Counted from the first letter of the stretch, positions 40,639-49,411 are shown. The stretch: 64,000 bases of DNA from Streptomyces carminius (GCF_002794255.1 NZ_PGGW01000067.1:391263-455262); one strand, 5' to 3'. The notes: generated by a model from the sequence alone, not told the origin. Translations and numbers: made by a program.

Positions 40639-41898
40639 CTGGCACGCAGGCTGTACGCGCACGCCTTCCTGGACGAGTTCGTCCTGCTGTACCCGCTCTA
40701 CGCGGTGCTGTTCGCCGACACCGGGCTGTCCGGCGCGGAGATCTCCTCGCTGTTCGTCATCTGGTCGGTGACCTCGTTCGCCCTCGAGGTGCCCTCGGGC
40801 GTGTGGGCGGACGTCTTCTCCCGCCGGTGGCTGGTGGCGCTGTCCTCCCTGCCGACCGCCGCGGGCTTCGCCCTGTGGACGGCGCTGCCCTGCTACCCGT
40901 CGTTCGCCGCGGGCTTCGTGCTCTGGGGCACCGGTACCGCGCTGGCCTCGGGCGCCCTGGAGGCGCTCGTCCACGAGGAGCTGACGCGCCGCGGCGCGGC
41001 CGGTGACTACGCCCGGCTGATGGGCCGCGCGCAGGCGCTGCGCACCACGGCGGTGGCGCTGGCGACCGCGCTGGCCGCGCCCGTGCTGGCGGTGGGCGGC
41101 TACGGGGCGCTGGGAGCCGCGAGCGTGGCCGGGTGCCTGCTGGCCGCCGGTGCCGGATGGGCGCTTCCGGAGTCCCGCGGCCCCCGGCAGGAGCACGGCG
41201 CGGACTCCGGGAAAGCCGGGCACGGCGGGGAGGGCGGGGAGGAGGACGGTGAACAGGAGGGCGGCGGGGCGTTCCGCGCCGTGCTGCGCGCCGGACTGGC
41301 CGAGGTGCGGCGGGAGCCCGCCGTACGGCGCCGGCTGCTCCTGGCGGCGGTGCTGACGGGCACCACGGCGCTGGACGAGTACGTGCCGCTGCTCGCCGCC
41401 GCCACCGGCGTGGACGGGACCGCCGTGCCCCTGCTGGTGCTGCTGGTCGAGGCCGGTACCGCGGTGGGCGGCTGGTGCGCCGGGTACGGTGCCCGGCGCC
41501 TCGCACCCGTGCTGGCCGCCGGTGCGCTCTGCCTGGCCGCCGGGGCGGCCGGCGGCCACCCGGCGGGGATGGCGGCCGTCGCCGCCGGTTTCGGTGTCTT
41601 CCAGTGGGCCATGGTCACGGCCGACGCCCGGCTCCAGGAGCGCGTCCGGGACCGGGCCAGGGCCACGGTCACCTCGATCGCCGGCTTCGGTTCGGAGGTG
41701 GTGGCGGTGCTGGTCTTCGCCGGTTACGCCCTGGGCTCGGCGCGGCTGGCGCCGGGGCCGCTGCTGGCGCTGGCCGCCGTACCGTATCTGGCCGTCGCCC
41801 TGGCCCCGGCGGCGGCTCCGCTCCTGGCGGCGCGGCGCCGGGAGCGGCGCGGGGGCCGGAGCCGCGGCGGGGGAGGAGCGGACCGCCGCGCGCGGTGA
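40639..41898 (+). CDS. MFS transporter with damaged or unusual start
   Basis: A membrane transporter with about 12 helices: helix 1 is LYAHAFLDEFVLLYPLYAVLF, the A-loop reads VPSGVWADVFSRRWLVALSS, and a central hydrophilic Gly/Glu loop lies near residues 175-200. The substrate is unknown. The reading frame has no ATG, GTG or TTG before helix 1. The in-frame ATG at 40582 gives five codons and then TGA (40597-40599). Coordinates here begin at the first CTG after that stop. If the GTG at 40705 is used instead, helix 1 is lost. Either a non-standard start is used, or the gene is inactivated by a premature stop. Confidence 0.7.
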   Translation: MARRLYAHAFLDEFVLLYPLYAVLFADTGLSGAEISSLFVIWSVTSFALEVPSGVWADVFSRRWLVALSSLPTAAGFALWTALPCYPSFAAGFVLWGTGTALASGALEALVHEELTRRGAAGDYARLMGRAQALRTTAVALATALAAPVLAVGGYGALGAASVAGCLLAAGAGWALPESRGPRQEHGADSGKAGHGGEGGEEDGEQEGGGAFRAVLRAGLAEVRREPAVRRRLLLAAVLTGTTALDEYVPLLAAATGVDGTAVPLLVLLVEAGTAVGGWCAGYGARRLAPVLAAGALCLAAGAAGGHPAGMAAVAAGFGVFQWAMVTADARLQERVRDRARATVTSIAGFGSEVVAVLVFAGYALGSARLAPGPLLALAAVPYLAVALAPAAAPLLAARRRERRGGRSRGGGGADRRAR

Positions 41899-41905
41899 CG
41901 GGCGC

Positions 41906-41929
41906 GTGTCCGCCCGGGACCGGGGGTAC
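41906..41929 (+). promoter_or_regulatory. SigB-type promoter GTGT-N14-GGGTAC
   Basis: GTGT (41906-41909) and GGGTAC (41924-41929) are 14 bases apart, 58 bases upstream of the glucose dehydrogenase start. Confidence 0.55.
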
Positions 41930-41986
41930 CCGGGTGCACGGAAGTCACCGTCCCCCCGGCATCCCCCCGTCTCGACAGGAGTGGCC

Positions 41987-43045
41987 GTGCAAGCGCTGAC
42001 CGTGGTCCCGGAGCAGAAGAACTCGCTGCGTCTCGACACCCTCCCCGACCCCGTGCCGGGGGAGGGGGAACTGCTGGTGGACGGTCTGGCCGTCGGGATC
42101 TGCGGCACCGACCGGGAGATCGTGGAGGGCCTGTACGGGACCCCGCGGGAGGGGCGGGAGAGGCTGGTCATCGGCCACGAGTCGCTGGGCCGGGTGCGCC
42201 AGGCGCCGCCCGCGAGCGGCCTCGTACCGGGCGACCTGGTGGTCGGGGTCGTCCGCCGGCCCGACCCGGTGCCGTGCGGGGCCTGTGCCCACGGCTGGTT
42301 CGACATGTGCCGCAACGGGCGCTTCACCGAGCGGGGCATCAAGGGCCTGGACGGCTACGCCGCGACCTCCTGGACGGTCGAGGCCGACTACGCCGTGCGT
42401 CTGGACCCGTCTCTGGAACATGTCGGGGTGCTGCTGGAGCCCGCCACCGTGGTGGCCAAGGCCTGGGACCAGATCGAGCGGATCGGCGCCCGCTCCTGGT
42501 TCGCCCCGCACTCCGTACTGGTCACAGGGGCCGGGCCGATCGGTCTGCTCGCCGCGCTGCTCGGCCGGCAGCGCGGGCTGGAGGTCCATGTCCTGGACCG
42601 GGCCGAGTCGGGCGTCAAGCCCGAACTGGTGCGGCGGCTGGGCGCCGAGTACCACCACGCGGACGTGGAGGAGGTGATGACGCGGGTGCGTCCGGACCTG
42701 GTGATCGAGGCCACCGGTGCCGCGTCGGTCGTCTTCGGCGCCATGGCGGGCATGGGCCCCTACGGGGTGCTGTGCCTGACCGGGCTCTCGCCGGCCGGGC
42801 GCACCCTGGAGGTGGACGCCGGGTACATCAACCGCGATCTGGTGCTGGACAACTCCGTGGTGGTGGGGACGGTCAACGCCAACCTGCGCCACTACGCCGC
42901 CGCGGCCGCCGCTCTGGCCGAGGCGGACCGCGGCTGGCTGGACGCGCTGATCACCCGCCGGGTGCCGCTGGAGTCCTGGGAGGAGGCCTTCGAGCGGCAC
43001 CCTGACGACGTCAAGACGGTCGTCGAGCTGAGGCCCGCGGGCTGA
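41987..43045 (+). CDS. Glucose 1-dehydrogenase-like zinc alcohol dehydrogenase
   Basis: A medium-chain dehydrogenase of 352 aa, most like the NAD(P)-dependent glucose 1-dehydrogenases that oxidise glucose to gluconolactone. Signatures are VGICGTDREIVEGLYG (metal-site Cys and Asp), LVIGHESLGRV (metal His-Glu), PCGACAHGWFDMC, and the Rossmann motif VTGAGPIGLLAALLG. The GTG follows ACAGGAG by six bases. A SigB-type promoter lies upstream. The 3' end overlaps the convergent GH15 gene by 35 bases. Together with GH15 it may act on stored or compatible glucans under stress. Other sugar substrates are possible. Confidence 0.87.
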   Translation: MQALTVVPEQKNSLRLDTLPDPVPGEGELLVDGLAVGICGTDREIVEGLYGTPREGRERLVIGHESLGRVRQAPPASGLVPGDLVVGVVRRPDPVPCGACAHGWFDMCRNGRFTERGIKGLDGYAATSWTVEADYAVRLDPSLEHVGVLLEPATVVAKAWDQIERIGARSWFAPHSVLVTGAGPIGLLAALLGRQRGLEVHVLDRAESGVKPELVRRLGAEYHHADVEEVMTRVRPDLVIEATGAASVVFGAMAGMGPYGVLCLTGLSPAGRTLEVDAGYINRDLVLDNSVVVGTVNANLRHYAAAAAALAEADRGWLDALITRRVPLESWEEAFERHPDDVKTVVELRPAG

Positions 43046-44891
43046 CAGCGGCGGACCGCCCCGCGCCGGAGCGGCGCTGGGCCGGGCCCTGCTCCGAGGA
43101 GAGGTTCTGCGCGGTGTCGACCAGCGGGATGTGGGAGAGGGCCTGGGGGAAGTTGCCGATCAGCCGGCGGTGGCCGGTGTCGTACTCCTCCGAGAGCAGC
43201 CCCAGGTCGTTGCGTACCGCCAGCAGCCGTTCGAACAGTTCCCTGCCCTCCTGGCGGCGGCCCTGCAGGATGTAGTTGTCGGCCAGCCAGAAGGTGCAGG
43301 GCAGAAAGGCGCCCTCGCCCGTGGGCAGGCCGTCCACGGCGGCGGTCCGCGGTCCCATCGTGTAGCGCTGGACGAAGCCGTCCGCCAGCAGTTCCCGCTC
43401 GACGGCGGCCACGGTGCCCTTCATCCGCGGGTCGTCCGCGGGCAGGAAGCCCACGGACGGGATGAGCAGCAGCGACGCGTCCAGCGTCGTGGAGCCGTAG
43501 TACTGGGTGAAGGTCTCGCGCTCGGTGTCGTAGCCGTACGCGCACACGTCCCGGTGGATCTCGTGCCGCAGCCGCCGCCACCGGTCGGCCGGACCGTCGA
43601 GGCCGAACTCCTCCACCGCCTTCACCGCCCGGTCGGCGGCGACCCACGCCATGACCTTGGAGTGGGTGAAGTCGCGGCGGGGGCCGCGCATCTCCCAGAT
43701 GCCGTTGTCGGGATCGCGCCAGTGGGACTCCAGGAAGTCCATCAGCACCTGCTGCACCCGCCAGGCGTCCTGGTCCGGCGGTATGCCCCGGACCCTGGCC
43801 TGGTGCAGGGCGTCCATGAGCTCGCCGTGGACGTCGAGCTGGAGCTGGCCGGAGGCGGCGTTGCCGATGCGCACCGGACGGGAGTGCTCGTAGCCGGGCA
43901 GCCAGTCCAGCTCGGCCTCGGTCAGCAGGCGCTCCCCCTCGATGCCGTAGAGGATGTTCATGCGGCGGGGGGCCCCGGCCAGCGCGCGCAGCAGCCACTC
44001 GCGCCAGGCGACCGCCTCCTGCTCGTATCCGGCGTCCAGCAGCGTCAGCAGGGTGAAGGTGGCGTCGCGCAGCCAGCAGTAGCGGTAGTCCCAGTTGCGC
44101 ACACCGCCCAGTCGCTCGGGCAGCGAGGTGGTGGGGGCGGCGACGATGCCGCCGCTGGGGGAGTAGCTCAGGGCCTTGAGGGTCACCAGTGACCGCACCA
44201 CCGCGTCGCGGTACTCGCCGGTGTGGGTGCATTGGTCGGCCCACGTCTGCCACCACCGCTCGGTGTCCTCCGCGGTGCCGACCGCCTCCGCCGTGCCGAA
44301 GGGGCCGGGCTCTTCGTCCCGCGGCCCCCTCCAGGCCATCCGGAAGCCCACCCGGTCGCCCGCGCGGACGGAGAAGTCGGCGGTGCAGTCGCCGTCCCGG
44401 ACGGTGAGGTCCGCGTCGGAGTCGATGACGAGCACGTCCGGCCCGGCGTAGGCGCGCACTCTGCGACCCTCGGGGCGCAGCCAGGGCGGGGTGAGCCCGT
44501 AGTCGAAGCGCGGCCGCAGCCGGGAGTGGAACCGGACCCGTCCCTGAAGTCCCTCGACGATGCGTATCACCGTGGGCTGCCCATTGCCGCCGGGCCCGTC
44601 GGTGGGGGTGTGGACGGGCATGCAGTCGATCACGCGGGCCCTGCCCTCGGGGCCCGCGTACTCGGTCTCCAGCACCAGGCTGTCGCCCCGGTAGCGGCGC
44701 GCCAGTGGCCGGGCCCGGTCGCCGGGGGCGAGCAGCCACTGGCCGTGCTCGGGACGGCCCAGCAGCGCCGCGAAGCAGGCGTCGGAGTCGAACCGGGGTA
44801 TGCACAGCCAGTCGATCGAACCGTCGTAGCCGACCAGCGCCGCGGTGTGCGTGTCGCCGAGCAGGGCGTAGTCCTCGAGCCGCAGCGGCAC
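43011..44891 (-). CDS. Glycoside hydrolase family 15 protein (glucoamylase/trehalase-like)
   Basis: A cytoplasmic GH15 enzyme of 626 aa. The N-terminal beta-sandwich starts LEDYALLGDTHTAALVGYDG and contains DWLCIPRFDSDACFAALLG. The (alpha/alpha)6 catalytic domain has VRNWDYRYCWLRDATFTL, MNILYGIEGE and LSEEYDTGHRRLIGNFPQ with the predicted catalytic Glu. Members hydrolyse terminal alpha-glucosides; many actinobacterial ones act on trehalose, so a trehalase role is plausible but unproven. There is no signal peptide. The GTG start follows GGAAGGAG and a SigB-type promoter lies about 95 bases upstream. The 3' end overlaps the glucose dehydrogenase gene on the other strand. Confidence 0.92.
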   Translation of the reverse strand: MPLRLEDYALLGDTHTAALVGYDGSIDWLCIPRFDSDACFAALLGRPEHGQWLLAPGDRARPLARRYRGDSLVLETEYAGPEGRARVIDCMPVHTPTDGPGGNGQPTVIRIVEGLQGRVRFHSRLRPRFDYGLTPPWLRPEGRRVRAYAGPDVLVIDSDADLTVRDGDCTADFSVRAGDRVGFRMAWRGPRDEEPGPFGTAEAVGTAEDTERWWQTWADQCTHTGEYRDAVVRSLVTLKALSYSPSGGIVAAPTTSLPERLGGVRNWDYRYCWLRDATFTLLTLLDAGYEQEAVAWREWLLRALAGAPRRMNILYGIEGERLLTEAELDWLPGYEHSRPVRIGNAASGQLQLDVHGELMDALHQARVRGIPPDQDAWRVQQVLMDFLESHWRDPDNGIWEMRGPRRDFTHSKVMAWVAADRAVKAVEEFGLDGPADRWRRLRHEIHRDVCAYGYDTERETFTQYYGSTTLDASLLLIPSVGFLPADDPRMKGTVAAVERELLADGFVQRYTMGPRTAAVDGLPTGEGAFLPCTFWLADNYILQGRRQEGRELFERLLAVRNDLGLLSEEYDTGHRRLIGNFPQALSHIPLVDTAQNLSSEQGPAQRRSGAGRSAAVSPRASARRPS

Positions 44892-44983
44892 GGACGTCTC
44901 CTTCCGGGCCCGGTGGCCCCTCGGGTGAATGGCTCACGGAAACGACCGGTACGGGTCCGGCCCGTACCGGTCACCGCCGGAAA

Positions 44984-45008
44984 GTACCCCCCGAGCCCGG
45001 TGCTACAC
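44984..45008 (-). promoter_or_regulatory. SigB-type promoter GTGT-N15-GGGTAC for GH15
   Basis: On the minus strand GTGT (45008-45005) and GGGTAC (44989-44984) are 15 bases apart, placing transcription start roughly 85 bases before the GH15 GTG. Confidence 0.65.
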
Positions 45009-45185
45009 GGTGGACGGCCCGGACGTTCCGCGGGGTGGAGGAGGTGTCTCACTTCCGCGTCTTCTGTCACTGTTTAGACGGTAGAACGAGTTATTTGAAA
45101 TATGTCCGCTTTGCTGGTTTTTGCGAAGTGTCCGGGGTTACCCGCGCCACGTACCGCGAGAGGAACCGCCAGCGAGGAGATCTCC

Positions 45186-46010
45186 ATGATCACCAAGGAG
45201 CAGATACCCCAGGTGCTGGACCACCAGGTGTACGACGCCGAGGGGAAGAAGATCGGGGAGACCGGGCACGTCTTCCTCGACGACGCCACGGGTGAGCCGG
45301 AGTGGGCCAGCGTCCGCACCGGGATGTTCGGCACCAGTGAGACCTTCGTGCCGATCCACGACGCCGCCATGGTGGAGGACCACCTGGAGGTTCCGTACAC
45401 CAAGGACCAGGTCAAGGGCGCTCCCCATGTGGACGTGGACCAGGGCGGCCACCTGTCCGAGCAGGAGGAGCGGCGGCTGTACCAGTACTACGGCGTGGAC
45501 TGGGGCACCCAGGGGCAGGAGACCGGCCGGGGAACGGGACGCGCCGGGACGACCGGGACGACCGGGACGACCGGGACGACCGGGAGGACCGGCAGGGCCA
45601 AGACGGCCGGCGGACGGGGCGACGACGCGATGACGCGCTCCGAGGAGGAGATGCGCGTCGGCGTCGAGCGCCAGGAGGCCGGACGGGCGCGGCTGCGCAA
45701 GTACGTGGTCACCGAGGACGTGCAGAAGACGGTCCCCGTGCGGCGCGAGGAGGTCCGCGTCGAGCGCGAGCCCATCACCGAGGAGAACGCCGACCGGGCC
45801 ATGAACGGCCCGGAGATCACCGAGGCCGAGCACGAGGTGACCCTGCACGAGGAGCGTCCGGTGGTCGAGACCGAGGTCCGCCCGGTCGAGAGGGTGCGGC
45901 TGTCCACCGAGGAGCACACCGAGGAGGAGACCGTCGGGGGGCAGGTGCGCAAGGAGCGCATCGAGGAGGCGACCGAGGGCGAGGAGGGCAAGCGCCGCCG
46001 CCACCGTTGA
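45186..46010 (+). CDS. PRC-barrel and DUF2382 domain protein
   Basis: A 274-aa soluble protein. The N-terminus is a PRC barrel (VLDHQVYDAEGKKIGETGHV to about residue 95). A Gly/Thr repeat linker follows (about 120-150), then the DUF2382 domain with RLRKYVVTEDVQKTVPVRRE and EITEAEHEVTLHEERPVVE, and a charged Glu/Arg tail. Such proteins are common in desiccation- and stress-linked loci and have no known biochemical role. The ATG at 45186 follows GCGAGGAG. A GGTT-N15-GGGTTA sequence (45116-45140) is near, but not equal to, the SigB-type consensus. It is divergent from GH15. Confidence 0.87.
   Translation: MITKEQIPQVLDHQVYDAEGKKIGETGHVFLDDATGEPEWASVRTGMFGTSETFVPIHDAAMVEDHLEVPYTKDQVKGAPHVDVDQGGHLSEQEERRLYQYYGVDWGTQGQETGRGTGRAGTTGTTGTTGTTGRTGRAKTAGGRGDDAMTRSEEEMRVGVERQEAGRARLRKYVVTEDVQKTVPVRREEVRVEREPITEENADRAMNGPEITEAEHEVTLHEERPVVETEVRPVERVRLSTEEHTEEETVGGQVRKERIEEATEGEEGKRRRHR
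45543..45587. repeat. 9-bp tandem repeats in the DUF2382 gene
   Basis: Four copies of CCGGGACGA and a fifth with one change run in frame and encode a Thr-Gly-Thr linker. Confidence 0.85.
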
Positions 46011-46109
46011 GCCGTCGGCTCGCAGGTCCGTCCGGAGGGTCCGCTCACCGGGCGGACCTCGCCGTGGGCCCGGCCGGACACGCCCGGCGGGACAGAAGGC
46101 ATGTTATGC

Positions 46110-46134
46110 GAATGCTGCGCGAAAGGAAGGGTAC
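46110..46134 (+). promoter_or_regulatory. SigB-type promoter GAAT-N15-GGGTAC
   Basis: GAAT (46110-46113) and GGGTAC (46129-46134) are 15 bases apart, 73 bases upstream of the three-gene operon that starts at 46207. Confidence 0.7.
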
Positions 46135-46206
46135 TTCGGTCGTTGTGAGGTGTTAGTCATATACAGCGCAAAACTACCGAAGCAGACGCAGCGACAGGAG
46201 GCACCG

Positions 46207-46917
46207 GTGAGTGAATCTCCGAACCTGAGCAACGGCCCCGCCCAGCAGACGGGGCAGGCCGCGAAGCAGGAGACCCGGGCCACGGCCGACCGGGCGAAGG
46301 ACGCGGCCGGCACCGTGGCCGGCAGCGCCAGGGAGCAGGCCGGGCATGTGACGGGCGAGGCGCGCCACCAGGTCGTCGGCATGGCCGGCCATCTGAAGGA
46401 GCGCGCGACGCGGGAAGCCGACTCGCAGACCAGGAGGACGGCCGACACCATACGTCAGTGGGCCGACGACCTGTCCGGCATGGCGGAGAACACCCGGTCC
46501 GACTCCCCGGTGCGGAACCTGGTCTCCCAGGCCGCCGACGGCAGCCGCCGGGCCGCGGACATGCTGGAGGAGCGGGGCGCGGGCGGCCTGGTCGAGGGGC
46601 TGGAGTCGTTCGCCCGCCGCCGCCCGGGCGCCTTCCTGGCCGGCGCGGCGGTGGCCGGGTTCGCGGTCGGCCGGCTGGCGAAGGCGGGCAAGAACGTCCA
46701 GCACGGTTCGGACGGCGCCGGCCGGGAGCACACGGCAGGCCGGAACGAGTACGCCCCCGAGGGGTACACGCCGGCTCCGGGCGCACCGGTCACCGCGGGC
46801 GGCGACGGCGACGTCCGGCCGATGCCGGGCTACGGCGAGCCCGGTTACGGGTCCGCCGGCGCCTACGGCACCGGCACCTACGGTGCGGACGCACCCCGTC
46901 GGCCGGAGGTGGGCTGA
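46207..46917 (+). CDS. Hypothetical stress protein, Ala/Arg/Glu-rich with one hydrophobic segment
   Basis: A 236-aa protein without a named domain. Residues 1-115 are hydrophilic and helical, with many Ala, Gln, Arg and Glu (AKDAAGTVAGSAREQAGHV), resembling LEA-like stress proteins. A short hydrophobic stretch GAFLAGAAVAGFAVGRLA follows (about 138-156), then a Gly/Tyr/Pro-rich tail. The GTG follows ACAGGAGG. It is the first gene of a three-gene operon with a holin-like protein and a DUF3618 protein. Proteins of this type appear beside those two families in many actinobacteria, so a role at the envelope under stress is likely. Confidence 0.8.
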   Translation: MSESPNLSNGPAQQTGQAAKQETRATADRAKDAAGTVAGSAREQAGHVTGEARHQVVGMAGHLKERATREADSQTRRTADTIRQWADDLSGMAENTRSDSPVRNLVSQAADGSRRAADMLEERGAGGLVEGLESFARRRPGAFLAGAAVAGFAVGRLAKAGKNVQHGSDGAGREHTAGRNEYAPEGYTPAPGAPVTAGGDGDVRPMPGYGEPGYGSAGAYGTGTYGADAPRRPEVG

Positions 46918-46918
46918 G

Positions 46919-47329
46919 ATGGCGCACGTCACCCAGCGGACGGACCGGACGGACGAGGACCGCTCGATCGGTGAGCTGCTGTCCGCCGTCACCTCCGACG
47001 CACAGAAACTGTTCCGGCAGGAGATAGAGCTGGCCAAGGCCGAGATCCGCGAGGAGGCCACCAAGGCCGGCAAGGCCGCCGGCATGTTCGGCGGAGCCGG
47101 GTTCGCCGGATACATGACGGCCCTGTTCGCCTCGCTGGCGATCGTCTTCGCCCTGGCCAACGTCATGGACTGGGGCTGGGCGGCCCTCATCGTCACCGCC
47201 CTGTGGGCGGTGGCCGCCATCGCGCTGTACGTGATGGGCCGTTCCCGGATGCGGGAGGTCTCCAAGCCCGAACGCACGGTCGAAACTCTCAAGGAGGATG
47301 CCAAGTGGGCACGTCACCCGACGAGCTGA
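46919..47329 (+). CDS. Phage holin family protein (actinobacterial Holin-X, superfamily 3)
   Basis: A 136-aa membrane protein. A cytoplasmic helix (LSAVTSDAQKLFRQEIELAK, about residues 17-36) leads to two hydrophobic helices (AGFAGYMTALFASLAIVFAL and AALIVTALWAVAAIALYVMG). The pattern fits PF07332; despite the name, no phage genes are nearby and the family is common in actinobacterial stress operons. The ATG at 46919 lies one base after the preceding stop and uses GGAGG within that gene. Its 3' end overlaps the next gene by 25 bases. Confidence 0.87.
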   Translation: MAHVTQRTDRTDEDRSIGELLSAVTSDAQKLFRQEIELAKAEIREEATKAGKAAGMFGGAGFAGYMTALFASLAIVFALANVMDWGWAALIVTALWAVAAIALYVMGRSRMREVSKPERTVETLKEDAKWARHPTS

Positions 47330-47946
47330 GGGCTCAGATCGACACGACCCGGCAGGAGCTGACCGAGGACGTGAGCCGGCTCGCCGACCATGCCAACCCG
47401 CGTAACGCGGTGCGCCGCCGCGGGGAGCGGGCGCGCAACAGGATGACCGTAGTTCGGGAGCGAGTGATGGGTAGCACCTCCGAGACCGCGCAGCACACCA
47501 CGGACAGCGCGCGGCAGACCGCGGAACGGGCGCGTGAGGGCGCCGGGCAGGCCGGCGAGGCCGTGAAGTCCGCACCCCAGCACGCCGCCCGCAAGACCCA
47601 GGGCAACCCGCTGGCCGCCGGTGTCGTGGCCTTCGGCGCCGGGCTGCTGGCCGCCTCGATGGCGCGCAGCTCGCGGACCGAGGAGCAGGCCGCCGAGCGG
47701 CTGGCCGAGAAGGCCGGGCCGGTCAGGGAAGCGGCGATGGAGTCGGTGGAGCACCTGAAGCAGGACGCCACCCAGTCCGCGCAGCAGGCGGCCCAGCAGG
47801 TCAAGGAGACCGCCACGGACGCGGCCCGCACCACCGCGGAGGAGGCCCGCGGGCAGGCCGGCGAGGTCAAGGGCCAGGCACGTCAGTCCGGGCAGAGCGT
47901 CGCTGGGGAGGCCCGCGGGCAGCGTCCCGGCACGACGGGCCGCTAG
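47305..47946 (+). CDS. DUF3618 domain protein
   Basis: A 213-aa protein that opens with the DUF3618 motif SPDELRAQIDTTRQELTEDVSRLADHANP. One hydrophobic helix follows in the middle (LAAGVVAFGAGLLAASMA), flanked by long Ala/Gln/Glu/Arg helices that look like amphipathic or coiled-coil segments (VEHLKQDATQSAQQAAQQVK). Function is unknown. The GTG follows AAGGAGG, seven bases away, and lies inside the holin-like gene. It is the last gene of the operon. The hairpin at 47981-48008 ends it. Confidence 0.85.
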   Translation: MGTSPDELRAQIDTTRQELTEDVSRLADHANPRNAVRRRGERARNRMTVVRERVMGSTSETAQHTTDSARQTAERAREGAGQAGEAVKSAPQHAARKTQGNPLAAGVVAFGAGLLAASMARSSRTEEQAAERLAEKAGPVREAAMESVEHLKQDATQSAQQAAQQVKETATDAARTTAEEARGQAGEVKGQARQSGQSVAGEARGQRPGTTGR

Positions 47947-47980
47947 CCGGGACGACCGGCACGACGACAACCGTTGCGAC

Positions 47981-48008
47981 CGCGGACGCCCCCCTCCGGG
48001 CGTCCGCG
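47981..48008 (+). terminator. Terminator of the three-gene envelope operon
   Basis: An 11-bp perfect stem (47981-47991 with 47998-48008) with a six-base loop. A second 9-bp hairpin (48048-48070) follows, just before the next gene's ribosome-binding site. Confidence 0.65.
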
Positions 48009-48094
48009 CGGCGGCGCGGGGAGATCCGACCGCCGACGCCGACCGTCGGCCGCCCCCTGACGGGGCGGCCGCCCCAGCTCCGGCGAGGTACACG

Positions 48095-49084
48095 ATGTCC
48101 GAACACGAAAACCGGCAGTACGAGCCGGAGGAGTCCGGCCGAGAAGCGCAGAAGCCGGCCGACCTGCCGAAGAAGTCCTGGAAGGGCGTGCTGAAACGCA
48201 CGGGCGCCGAGTTCAAGGGCGACAACCTCACGGACTGGGCGGCCGCCCTCACCTACTACGCGGTGCTGTCCATCTTCCCCGCGCTGCTGGCCCTGGTGTC
48301 GATCCTGGGGGTGATCGGCAGGTCCGCCATCCAGCCCCTGATCGACAACATCAGCACCCTGGCCCCCGGCGCCGCGCGCGACATCCTGCTGGACATGCTC
48401 AGGCAGCTCCAGAACAACCAGGGTGCCGCCGGGATCGCGCTGATCGTCGGTATCGCCCTGGCGGTGTGGTCGGCGTCCGGCTACGTGGCCGCCTTCATGC
48501 GGGCCTCCAACGCCGTCTACGACATCGAGGAGGGCCGCCCGATCTGGATGACACTGCCGCTGCGGGTGGGCATCACGCTGGCCCTGCTGATCCTGCTGGC
48601 GGTGAGTTCGGTCGCGGTGGTCTTCACCGGTGGTCTGGCGCAGCGGGCCGGTGACATCATCGGTCTGGGCGACACGTTCCTGACGGTGTGGAGCATCGCC
48701 AAGTGGCCGGTGCTGGTCCTCCTGGTGGCCTTCATGATCGCGCTGCTGTACTGGGCCGCGCCCAACGTCAAGCGCCGCTTCCGCTGGATCAGCCCCGGGA
48801 GTCTGCTCGCCGTACTGCTGTGGATGGTGGCGTCGGCCGGCTTCGCCTTCTACGTCGCCAACTTCGGCAACTACAACAAGACCTACGGCAGCCTGGCCGG
48901 TGTGATCATCTTCCTGATCTGGCTGTGGATCACGAACATCGTGATCCTGCTGGGGCAGGAGTTCAACGCCGAGATCGAGCGCGGACGGGCGATCCAGGGG
49001 GGCCGTTCGCCGGACGAGGAGCCCTATGTCGAGCCTCGCGACACCCGCAAGTTCTCCGAGGACAACCCCGAGGGGCGGGTGTAG
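48095..49084 (+). CDS. YihY/BrkB family membrane protein
   Basis: A polytopic inner-membrane protein of 329 aa with six to seven helices. The family mark is LTDWAAALTYYAVLSIFPALLA near residue 48, followed by a helix pair around SGYVAAFMRASNAVYD. The late NKTYGSLAGVIIFLIWLW and LLGQEFNAEIER are also typical. Both termini are hydrophilic and likely cytoplasmic. The transported compound is not established. The ATG at 48095 has GGCGAGG. It continues the envelope-stress theme of its neighbours. Confidence 0.92.
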   Translation: MSEHENRQYEPEESGREAQKPADLPKKSWKGVLKRTGAEFKGDNLTDWAAALTYYAVLSIFPALLALVSILGVIGRSAIQPLIDNISTLAPGAARDILLDMLRQLQNNQGAAGIALIVGIALAVWSASGYVAAFMRASNAVYDIEEGRPIWMTLPLRVGITLALLILLAVSSVAVVFTGGLAQRAGDIIGLGDTFLTVWSIAKWPVLVLLVAFMIALLYWAAPNVKRRFRWISPGSLLAVLLWMVASAGFAFYVANFGNYNKTYGSLAGVIIFLIWLWITNIVILLGQEFNAEIERGRAIQGGRSPDEEPYVEPRDTRKFSEDNPEGRV

Positions 49085-49123
49085 CGGGTGTCGCCCCGGG
49101 GCCCGGGAGGGAACCGTACGGCG

Positions 49124-49148
49124 GAATCAGCGCGATATGCGGGGGTAC
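49124..49148 (+). promoter_or_regulatory. SigB-type promoter GAAT-N15-GGGTAC
   Basis: GAAT (49124-49127) and GGGTAC (49143-49148) are 15 bases apart, 51 bases upstream of the small gene at 49199. Confidence 0.7.
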
Positions 49149-49198
49149 GCACCAGGCAACCCCGGATTCGGGGCCGAACCGAGCAGAGGAGGTTCGCT

Positions 49199-49390
49199 GT
49201 GAAGGGTGAACGCGACAAGGACGAGTCCGCCGGGCCGCGACCGCACCTGCGCACCGGCAGCGACCAGCCGATCGACCCGGAGGACCTGGTCAGGCTGTCC
49301 GGCCGCGAGCCCACCCCGGAGCGGGTGGAACGGGCCAGGAAGGAACTGGAGGAGCGGGGCGCCGCCGCCGTCGAGAGGTACCTTCCCTAG
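49199..49390 (+). CDS. Small hydrophilic protein, 63 aa
   Basis: No domain is recognised. The protein is charged and begins VKGERDKDESAGPRPHLRTG, with SDQPIDPEDLVRLSGREPTP in the middle, and ends in a helix (VERARKELEERGAAAVERYL). There is no Cys and no membrane segment. The GTG at 49199 follows GAGGAGG, and a SigB-type promoter sits directly upstream, so it is probably stress induced. A 27-bp-stem hairpin ends the gene 22 bases after the stop. Confidence 0.78.
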   Translation: MKGERDKDESAGPRPHLRTGSDQPIDPEDLVRLSGREPTPERVERARKELEERGAAAVERYLP

Positions 49391-49411
49391 TCCGGGCCCG
49401 TCCTCCGACCT

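Noticed and set aside
46919..47329. Holin-like gene as a sign of prophage
   Set aside because: No capsid, integrase, lysin or other phage gene is near, and the family is common in actinobacterial stress operons.
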